The notes under the pieces: model-generated | Database searches by the model: none | Told to the model about the DNA's origin: nothing | Seen by the model: only the letters and a program-made list of their open reading frames with translations | Translations under genes and position numbers: made by a program | From: a virus | Direction: 5' to 3' (one strand) | Virus record (IMG/VR): IMGVR_UViG_3300008110_007408 | Coordinates: 1 to 26,199 of that record | DNA length: 26,199 nucleotides | In this document: positions 15,685 through 21,584 of the stretch, in pieces | Layout: each line of letters opens with the position of its first letter | Position numbering within the stretch: position 1 is the stretch's first letter

Positions 15685-16405
15685 TCGCCCACTCTCTTTC
15701 TAAACACCAAAAGCATTTATTACATACTGGCACATAATCTCCTTGTCTATAATTTTTATAATTAATATCTTCAAATTTTGCTTCACAACTTCTTGTTAAT
15801 TTAAAAAGATCCATAATATCTAAATTTTTATATTGTTTTAGTATCCAATCTTTTTCTATGAATCTAAATGGGTGTATAGCGTATCCATTCATATGTTTCA
15901 TAATTCGTAAATGTTGATTATGTTCGTTAGGATCAACATCACGTTCCTGCATACCGTTAAAATTCACATTTTTAGGATTTCTAGTCACTGCATTATAATA
16001 TGCTTGAATTTTGTTTTGGTGGCAAACGTATTCGCTGTATGCTCTTATTTGAATATTGTCTCCGCTTACATTTTTATTATATTCATCTACTAAATTAGGA
16101 CCTGTATTCTCATATTCTAGTTCAGGAGCAATAAAATTAATATGTCTGTACCAATTAAAATAATTAAATTTTTTATATAACCATTCATACACTACTCTGC
16201 TATCATAAGATTGCCAAGGTTTTGTTTTCCAACATCTTACATGACTTACTATATGAATTGAAAGTTTTGGGTTAATCTCTGAGGCTATCTTACAGAGTAA
16301 GAAGGTCAGTAACGCACTGTCTGCGCCGCCGCTTAAACTTACTGCTATTCTTGACCATTTTTCGTCAAATGGAATTTTAACCCCATCTATATTATATTCA
16401 AACAT
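15668..16405 (-). CDS. QueC-like PP-loop ATPase
   Basis: A 245-aa PP-loop (N-type ATP pyrophosphatase) protein: SLSGGADSA at residues 23-31 is the adenylation loop. The C-terminus has the HPFRFIEKDWI segment and four zinc-type cysteines, Cys207 (RSCEA) and Cys228/231/234 in CNKCFWC followed by LER. That is the layout of QueC, which turns 7-carboxy-7-deazaguanine into preQ0 using ATP and ammonia. No QueD, QueE or FolE is in the window, so a role on another carboxylate is equally likely. I use ATG 16405 (an extended frame to 16447 would cross the divergent promoter). It heads the minus-strand four-gene operon. Confidence 0.8.
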   Translation of the reverse strand: MFEYNIDGVKIPFDEKWSRIAVSLSGGADSALLTFLLCKIASEINPKLSIHIVSHVRCWKTKPWQSYDSRVVYEWLYKKFNYFNWYRHINFIAPELEYENTGPNLVDEYNKNVSGDNIQIRAYSEYVCHQNKIQAYYNAVTRNPKNVNFNGMQERDVDPNEHNQHLRIMKHMNGYAIHPFRFIEKDWILKQYKNLDIMDLFKLTRSCEAKFEDINYKNYRQGDYVPVCNKCFWCLEREWAIEQSK

Positions 16406-16410
16406 AGTTT

Positions 16411-16422
16411 TATTTATAAATA
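16411..16422. promoter_or_regulatory. Perfect palindromic bidirectional late promoter
   Basis: TATTTATAAATA is its own reverse complement, so TTATAAATA reads in both directions. On each strand the element ends exactly 5 bases before an ATG (16428 plus, 16405 minus) and neither gene has a Shine-Dalgarno. This is the clearest case of the layout that recurs in the cluster. Confidence 0.55.
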
Positions 16423-16427
16423 TCGCT

Positions 16428-17102
16428 ATGCTGACAAAATTACACAAAATAGACTACATTGATTCCATTATAGCGCAGGTTAATGCAATGGATTTTGATT
16501 TTAAAAGAAAGACTTTAAATTACACTGACGGTAATATACTTTCGGGTGATTATAAAATTTTGCCCGAACTTGAAAATACTCCCATAGGTAATTTTTTAAC
16601 TGAATTAGGTGATATAGGTGAAGCAAGATTGCTAGTGCTAGAGTCTGGCGAAACCTATACGGCTCACACTGACCCAGATGATAGACTTCATTTAGTAATT
16701 TCAACTAACCCAGATTGCTATCTAATTGATTTAGATAAATTGCACATGTATCATTTACCCGTTGACGGACACATTTGGAACATGGATACTGGTGTAAGAC
16801 ACGTTGCATGCAATTTTGGAGGTAAGCCTAGAGTACATTTAAATGTCAGACATAAACTTCCTAAATTTAATAAACCTGGTTGGGATATTAAAGTTTCAGG
16901 TGGAAACTTTGATTGGAAGCAAGAATTATACGACGGTATTATGAGTCATATAAACTATAGTATTAAAAATAAAGTTATTACGGGTTTTGAAAAAGTGAAC
17001 GAAAGACAGGTTTATGTGAATTGTAGTATGGAAGAATATATGAATTTAACTACGATGATTGCAAAAAAGGGTTTTGTAGTTACAGGGAATCCCTTGATAT
17101 AA
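16428..17102 (+). CDS. Aspartyl/asparaginyl hydroxylase-like protein
   Basis: A 224-aa protein. His80-Thr-Asp82 (YTAHTDPDDRLHLVIS) and His125 (MDTGVRHVACNFG) make up the iron-binding triad, and Arg135 or Arg141 in KPRVHLNVRHKL is the likely 2-oxoglutarate contact. This is the pattern of aspartyl/asparaginyl beta-hydroxylase-like cupins. The C-terminal 80 residues are an extension of unknown role. It is divergent from the QueC-like gene through a palindromic promoter. Its 3' end overlaps the convergent SPASM gene by 23 bases. Substrate unknown. Confidence 0.8.
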   Translation: MLTKLHKIDYIDSIIAQVNAMDFDFKRKTLNYTDGNILSGDYKILPELENTPIGNFLTELGDIGEARLLVLESGETYTAHTDPDDRLHLVISTNPDCYLIDLDKLHMYHLPVDGHIWNMDTGVRHVACNFGGKPRVHLNVRHKLPKFNKPGWDIKVSGGNFDWKQELYDGIMSHINYSIKNKVITGFEKVNERQVYVNCSMEEYMNLTTMIAKKGFVVTGNPLI

Positions 17103-18159
17103 TTTGTTTTGTGGGGCTACTTACTTTTGCATTTTTTCCGCACACTCTTGCACAAGTAATAAGTTTATCTTCGTTCCAATATTTTTCCCAAATAGTTTGA
17201 TATTCATCTGCTTCTATAATTTCTTTGACACTTCTATTCGCAATATCTAACTTAGGTAATCCACCTAAACTTGCTACTAATTTATAATGCTGATTTAAAA
17301 TCTCTTGCTTAACAGGAATAGCATCTCTTTCATGACTTATAGGTACATAAGGTAAACTACTTAAATAACAACAGGGCATCAAATGCCCAAATGCATCAAG
17401 ATAAATTTCACGTTCTTTTTTAACAAAGCAATCAATGACAGTATTTTTAATTTGTTCTTTGTAAGTTTTTAAAATACTGCGGTCTATAAATTTTATTTCA
17501 CTATAATTGCTTGGCTCAAGGTAATGAGTAGTTTGTTTATTTTTATCCCAAACAGGAAATTTAGTTTCTAGTAAAAATCTGCTACTGTCTTTTGTTGTAA
17601 AAACTTCAAAACCCAAAGAAGCTGCTAATTCTCTAGCCTGTTCTACTTGATGTTCGTTGTGTTTGAATCTTATGAAAGCCCATTCAGCCTTTCCACCTGC
17701 TTGTATGAAAGCAGTAGCATTATTGATTATTTTATTAAAATCTGTTCCTATTCTATATAAATGATGAGTATCTTCTAAACCATCAAGTGCAAAAACAACT
17801 CCATGATCTTTTGGTAAAACGTTTACTAAATCTCTCCACCAGCTAGTATCACGCAAACTTCCATTAGTATGAATCCTAAGAACAATCGCAGGGTTTACGC
17901 TCTTAGTGTACTCGCACATTTTTGGTAAATCATTATTTAATATTGGATCACCAAAATTTCCACAAAAGTATATTTTGTCGATTTGTTTTAAAACTTGTTC
18001 GTTGATTGCGGTTTTATATAGATCAAATGACCAATTATTAATTTTTACCAAATCATTTTTAATACCGCCGTGGATATTTCTTATGCACATTGGGCAGCTA
18101 GCTTGACAGTTATTTGATATTTCTAGGTGTATGTTTTTTAATTCATCAAATTTAAACAT
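17080..18159 (-). CDS. Radical SAM/SPASM protein, paralogue 2
   Basis: A 359-aa radical SAM protein: CQASCPMC (Cys18, 22, 25), GNFGDP in place of GGEP, and C-terminal SPASM-like cysteines in VIDCFVKK, LMPCCYLS (after the strand-turn YLDAFG) and CARVCG. It shares FALDGLEDTHHLYR and FKHNEHQ with the paralogue at 6764-7807. It is a single minus-strand gene between two plus-strand ones. The ATG is preceded by CTAAATA at 7 bases and no Shine-Dalgarno. It probably carries out a related reaction to paralogue 1 on a different substrate. Confidence 0.9.
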   Translation of the reverse strand: MFKFDELKNIHLEISNNCQASCPMCIRNIHGGIKNDLVKINNWSFDLYKTAINEQVLKQIDKIYFCGNFGDPILNNDLPKMCEYTKSVNPAIVLRIHTNGSLRDTSWWRDLVNVLPKDHGVVFALDGLEDTHHLYRIGTDFNKIINNATAFIQAGGKAEWAFIRFKHNEHQVEQARELAASLGFEVFTTKDSSRFLLETKFPVWDKNKQTTHYLEPSNYSEIKFIDRSILKTYKEQIKNTVIDCFVKKEREIYLDAFGHLMPCCYLSSLPYVPISHERDAIPVKQEILNQHYKLVASLGGLPKLDIANRSVKEIIEADEYQTIWEKYWNEDKLITCARVCGKNAKVSSPTKQIISRDSL

Positions 18160-18166
18160 TGTGTGA

Positions 18167-18180
18167 TATTTAGTTAAATA
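18167..18180. promoter_or_regulatory. Adjoining divergent late-promoter-like elements
   Basis: Minus-strand CTAAATA (18173-18167) ends 7 bases before ATG 18159. Plus-strand TTAAATA (18174-18180) ends 5 bases before ATG 18186. The two elements are back to back in a 26-base gap, with no Shine-Dalgarno on either side. Confidence 0.45.
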
Positions 18181-18185
18181 TTTTG

Positions 18186-18746
18186 ATGTTCAAACTTATA
18201 GACTATTCCACTGATTTAAATTTAGATACTTTTTACCAAAACGCTAGGTCTCGAGGATATGATAATAACGGCAGTGAGTCTATACTAGTTAATAGTTTTA
18301 GGAATGAACATGATTTTAAACTTTGGATATTATATTATAATGGCATTGCAGTGGGAAGTACAGCTACTCATAGTTTAGGTATTTTACCCAACTCATATCG
18401 AATATGTGTAAGGACATGTGTTTTTACGGATTTGTTACCCACTCATCATACATTGAGAACTATTAATAATATTCGTCAGCATCAGCACGTTACTGCTCAG
18501 TTTTTTATACCAGCATGTGTACTTTATTGTCCAATTGAATCTGATTTATATATAACTACTCATTCTAGTGAAATTGCTAGCCAAAGACTAGTGCATGAAA
18601 TATTTTGTCCTACCTTAGCAGAACAAGGGTGTTTAGAAAAAACCCACGAACTAGATTATCGTGGGCATGTACAGACTTTTTGGAAGCTTGATAAATTTAA
18701 GTTTATGCAACAGCTTGATCAGTTTCCAAAATGGAATTTTTCTTAA
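18186..18746 (+). CDS. GNAT-like protein of unknown function
   Basis: A 186-aa protein whose middle (FKLWILYYNGIAVGSTATHS, followed by NSYRICVRTCVF) resembles the beta4-beta5 region of GNAT acyltransferases. The typical Q/RxxGxG/A acetyl-CoA loop cannot be identified, so catalysis is uncertain. A related phage family carries a YRIxxRxC block. It begins 26 bases from the divergent SPASM gene behind a TTAAATA element with a 5-base spacer. I use ATG 18186; the TTG three bases upstream is not needed. Its last 44 bases overlap the end of iscU on the other strand. Confidence 0.6.
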   Translation: MFKLIDYSTDLNLDTFYQNARSRGYDNNGSESILVNSFRNEHDFKLWILYYNGIAVGSTATHSLGILPNSYRICVRTCVFTDLLPTHHTLRTINNIRQHQHVTAQFFIPACVLYCPIESDLYITTHSSEIASQRLVHEIFCPTLAEQGCLEKTHELDYRGHVQTFWKLDKFKFMQQLDQFPKWNFS

Positions 18747-19107
18747 CGTAATCAGCTATTGCTGCTTTGATTGCATCCTCTGCTAAAATACTACAGTGAA
18801 TTTTAACAGGCGGGAGCGCAAGTTCTTCCGCAATTTGCGTGTTCTTAATTTGCCCCGCTTCATCAAGCGTTTTGCCTTTAACCCATTCCGAAACGAGCGA
18901 CGAGCTTGCAATCGCCGAGCCGCAGCCGTAGGTCTTAAATTTTGCATCGGTAATAATTTCATTTTCAACCTTAATTTGAAGTTGTAGCACATCACCACAT
19001 GCAGGCGCGCCAACTAAACCTGTACCCACATTAGGGTCAGCCTTATCTAATTTACCCACATTACGTGGATTTTCATAATGATCTATAACTTGATTTGAAT
19101 AACTCAT
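18703..19107 (-). CDS. iscU: IscU iron-sulphur cluster scaffold
   Basis: A 134-aa protein aligned over its length with bacterial IscU: Cys37 and Asp39 (GAPACGDVL), Cys62 (TYGCGSAIASSS), His104-Cys105 (IHCSILAEDA) are the cluster ligands, and LPPVK at 98-102 is the HscA-binding motif. It assembles [2Fe-2S]/[4Fe-4S] clusters from IscS and iron donors. No iscS, hscA or iscA lies in the window, so it must use host partners. It sits next to a cluster with seven Fe-S radical SAM enzymes. Its 3' half is far richer in G+C (about 54% by hand count over 18811-18930) than the neighbouring genes, so it looks recently acquired from a host. Start supported by GAGGAGCAAAT; ATGA overlap with the gene upstream. 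Confidence 0.95.
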   Translation of the reverse strand: MSYSNQVIDHYENPRNVGKLDKADPNVGTGLVGAPACGDVLQLQIKVENEIITDAKFKTYGCGSAIASSSLVSEWVKGKTLDEAGQIKNTQIAEELALPPVKIHCSILAEDAIKAAIADYVKKNSILETDQAVA

Positions 19108-19664
19108 ATTTGCTCCTCATCTTGTTCTAATACTACCCAACCTAACTTAAATAAATCCTCTTTTACTTCATCGGTTACATAACTCTCAGTGACAAATTTT
19201 TCTTTACGTAAATTATAAAGAAGTTTGCCTTCTTGTGTCATTTCATTGTAAGTTTCATCAGGGATGTCGCCTTGAATGCCACTGCAATACCAATCCAAAT
19301 AATCACCTTCGCCGCGCAAATCAGCAACGATACCACCTGCATATCTCCAACTGCAACTCCAGCTATCTTCCATTAATATTGGCATAACTTCGTTTTTACG
19401 AAAACTGTTATTACACAATGCTGCATAGATGTTTTGCGCATAGTATTCGTCCTTACACTTTTCTACAATGTAGTCACAAGCACGGAGGTCATACTCTAGA
19501 TTATTTTTAGCCCAATTTGGATCCAGTTCCTGTTGCTCTTTCAGGTTAAAGAAATTTGTATAAAATTCAGCCAATGTATCTCCAGCCTCTGCATTTTCAG
19601 GGATCTTTGCTATTTTTCTTTTTAAATTTGCTTCACGATCTTTATTTGTCGCTAGCTTCTTCAT
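19104..19664 (-). CDS. Conserved T4-like phage protein, function unknown
   Basis: A 186-aa protein with the block SWSCSWRYAGGIVADLRGEGDY, then LDWYCSGIQG, which I recall as strongly conserved in T4-like marine phages and cyanophages. There is no known activity, signal peptide or membrane segment. The conserved cysteines and tryptophans suggest a compact fold. I start at ATG 19664 (an in-frame TTG lies just upstream). It overlaps the DUF2452 gene by 23 bases and iscU by ATGA, forming one operon with them. Confidence 0.8.
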   Translation of the reverse strand: MKKLATNKDREANLKRKIAKIPENAEAGDTLAEFYTNFFNLKEQQELDPNWAKNNLEYDLRACDYIVEKCKDEYYAQNIYAALCNNSFRKNEVMPILMEDSWSCSWRYAGGIVADLRGEGDYLDWYCSGIQGDIPDETYNEMTQEGKLLYNLRKEKFVTESYVTDEVKEDLFKLGWVVLEQDEEQI

Positions 19665-20079
19665 CAAACACCTCTACCCAAGTATAATCACCTAACCATT
19701 TAACTCTTGTTACGTAATCAATGTGATCCGGAATGCCAGTAGTCCATTGCTTTGGTCCTGTATGTAATAATACATTCTTATTTAGTTTTTTGTCAAATGC
19801 TAACCAGTATATTTGATTATGATAAACTTGAAATTGGTATTCGCAGCTATGAACCATATCTGTTAAGTCCAATCTGCGTTTTAATTGTTCTGCTTGTTTC
19901 TGTAGCACACGAACCATTTCCATTATCCGTTCGTATTCCTGCTGCGCATGTAACCGCGCAACATTAATCATTATATCTTTTTGTTTTTCAACAGGTACAA
20001 GTTCAAACTTCGGAGCCCCGATTTCCATCGGGTAAGTTAAACTATAATGTTTGTCGGGGTCCGAAGGTTGTAGTTTCAT
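19642..20079 (-). CDS. DUF2452 phage protein
   Basis: A 145-aa protein matching the DUF2452 pattern: YPMEIGAPKFELVPVEK at the start, a helical middle with repeated Glu/Gln/Lys (HAQQEYERIMEMVRVLQKQA), and the later WLGDYTWVEVF segment. The family is widespread in T4-like phages and some bacteria, with no known activity. The ATG is one base beyond the stop of the wall hydrolase gene, so translation is coupled. The 3' end overlaps the WRYAGG-family gene. Confidence 0.8.
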   Translation of the reverse strand: MKLQPSDPDKHYSLTYPMEIGAPKFELVPVEKQKDIMINVARLHAQQEYERIMEMVRVLQKQAEQLKRRLDLTDMVHSCEYQFQVYHNQIYWLAFDKKLNKNVLLHTGPKQWTTGIPDHIDYVTRVKWLGDYTWVEVFDEEASDK

Positions 20080-20080
20080 A

Positions 20081-20728
20081 TTAAGCTTTTGCTAATACTT
20101 GCGGTTGCTTTTGTACTTTCTTTTTTGGTTTTTCATAAAAGATATGGTTACCAATTTGTGCAACCTTACGATAAGGCCACATAGGATTTACCCATAAGTT
20201 ATGAAAAAACAATACTGTACTAGGTACAACATCTTTATACGAATCATATGCTAATACATTATATGCAATGCGTTCACTTTGTTTGTATCTAGGATCATTT
20301 ACATTAAGTGGGCGGCGATCACTTTCACACACCCAGCTAAACTGGCACAGTTTTACCTTTTTGTGACCCTCATCATCAATTTCAGGATCATTGTCAATTG
20401 GAATTAAGACAGTGCTCACCTGATAAACTACTGAACAAGGGTTAGGTGCAAATCCATGATTGACACGGTTCATTACAACTCTTGCAACAGCTTGTTTACC
20501 TTTTTCTGGTTCGCTGCCTGCTTCATAAAATATATTTGTAGCCAAACATTTTAATTGTTTTTTGTCTACTGGTTTTGGCTGAGGTTTAGCCACAGCAACT
20601 TGTTGTTGCTCTTCCTCTTCAAAAATAACCTCATTGTTAGCCATAATTAAAATGGCAGAAATTAAAATCAAAATTGCTGCTAGTACGTTTTCTACACGCG
20701 GATTGCGTAAAAAAGTTATTAGTTTCAT
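20081..20728 (-). CDS. SleB-type cell wall hydrolase, membrane-anchored
   Basis: A 215-aa protein with one N-terminal transmembrane segment (residues 13-30), a charged Pro/Gln linker (35-57), then the Hydrolase_2/SleB domain: CLATNIFYEAGSEP (catalytic Glu69), KQAVARVVMNRV, CQFSWVCE, and a late FFHNLWV segment. SleB-like enzymes are lytic transglycosylases or amidase-like peptidoglycan hydrolases. The N-terminal helix could act as a signal-anchor so that the enzyme is exported before lysis, as in SAR endolysins; this is inferred. AAGGAAAATT precedes the ATG. Confidence 0.88.
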   Translation of the reverse strand: MKLITFLRNPRVENVLAAILILISAILIMANNEVIFEEEEQQQVAVAKPQPKPVDKKQLKCLATNIFYEAGSEPEKGKQAVARVVMNRVNHGFAPNPCSVVYQVSTVLIPIDNDPEIDDEGHKKVKLCQFSWVCESDRRPLNVNDPRYKQSERIAYNVLAYDSYKDVVPSTVLFFHNLWVNPMWPYRKVAQIGNHIFYEKPKKKVQKQPQVLAKA

Positions 20729-20787
20729 AATTTTCCTTTCCGAGTAATAGTTTACACTATCCTCTATTAAAAGACAAGAATAATGGT

Positions 20788-20804
20788 TTTAACTTTTTGT
20801 TAAA
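20788..20804. other. A+T-rich hairpin in the 20729-20807 gap
   Basis: TTTAAC and GTTAAA flank a TTTTT loop. It lies just after the stop of the gene at 20808. On the minus strand no T-run follows, so it would be at most a weak terminator. The rest of the 79-base gap only carries the ribosome site for the wall hydrolase. Confidence 0.35.
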
Positions 20805-20807
20805 GTT

Positions 20808-21584
20808 TTATTCTAAAAGATCCCAACAATCGCAATTACAATCAATAACTTCTTGTAATGCCTGACTTGGGGTTTGAACTACTGTCGTAGATGTATTAAA
20901 AATATCTACATTTGGAGGAATTATCCAATTTGGTGTATCAAGATTTCCTGGGAAAGGATAATCCGGATCACTGCTACCGCCGGTAACTTTTGTAATAACT
21001 CCTGAAGCAGTTGATATAGTTTGAGGTCCCACAGTACCGGTGCCACCCTGACTTATGATATCCTGAGTAATATTTTTCTCCGAAATGTCATTATCAAGTT
21101 CCAAACCACATAAACTTAACCTGTTTGCGTTACGAATTTCACGCATTAACGCTATTATACTTTGCCCTCCATAAGTTAATTCATTTGCAATAGCTTCCAA
21201 AACGCTTACTGTATCGTTTTGATTTGTTTCTAAAGCAAATGAGTTCATTGTCTCTACAAAAGAAAAAATTGATAAGTTTGATGCTGTTAAAGTTTGAGCG
21301 TATGTAGGCCCAGTAACTGTAGAACTTAAACCTGCATCAGTTCTTAATGTATCTTCCTTTGAAAGACTTGATCCAATAGAACTCCAAAGACTATTTAATT
21401 CTGCTACTGCTGAAGCATTAGCACTATTATTAAAAATACTTGAAATTTCTGTGTTTGCATTATTTATTAATGTAGCCATGTTTGACCCGGTGTTAGGTGG
21501 GGTCAAATTTGTAACCATTTGGCTATATATTGTTGACAACGTAGAAGTTTGTAATTGTTTAATTAACGCCTCGATTCTATCCAT
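20808..21584 (-). CDS. Probable virion-associated protein, unknown
   Basis: A 258-aa protein rich in Ser, Thr, Asn and Gln, a composition common in tail or baseplate proteins. There is a helical N-terminal half (IEALIKQLQ, then a heptad-like SFVETMNSFALE region), a Gly/Thr-rich middle and a Pro-rich segment near 215-225. It ends in a cysteine-dense tail (VIDCNCDCWDLLE), which could bind metal or form disulphides. No family is recognised. It overlaps the upstream gene by 8 bases and is in the PAAR-led block, so a spike- or baseplate-associated role is plausible but unproven. Confidence 0.65.
   Translation of the reverse strand: MDRIEALIKQLQTSTLSTIYSQMVTNLTPPNTGSNMATLINNANTEISSIFNNSANASAVAELNSLWSSIGSSLSKEDTLRTDAGLSSTVTGPTYAQTLTASNLSIFSFVETMNSFALETNQNDTVSVLEAIANELTYGGQSIIALMREIRNANRLSLCGLELDNDISEKNITQDIISQGGTGTVGPQTISTASGVITKVTGGSSDPDYPFPGNLDTPNWIIPPNVDIFNTSTTVVQTPSQALQEVIDCNCDCWDLLE

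Noticed and set aside
15668-16405. A 7-deazaguanine DNA-modification operon
   Set aside because: Only a QueC-like gene is visible. FolE, QueD, QueE and a transglycosylase are missing, and the radical SAM proteins are longer than QueE and carry auxiliary cysteines.
18783-19013. 76- and 63-codon frames antisense or shifted inside iscU
   Set aside because: They are by-products of the G+C-rich iscU segment, with very Arg-rich, low-complexity translations and no ribosome site.
4328-19107. A RiPP (modified peptide) pathway with a precursor peptide gene in the cluster
   Set aside because: The genes are packed with gaps of at most a few dozen bases, apart from overlaps, and no short precursor-like frame with a leader and repeated core was found. 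A protein or glycan target is left open.
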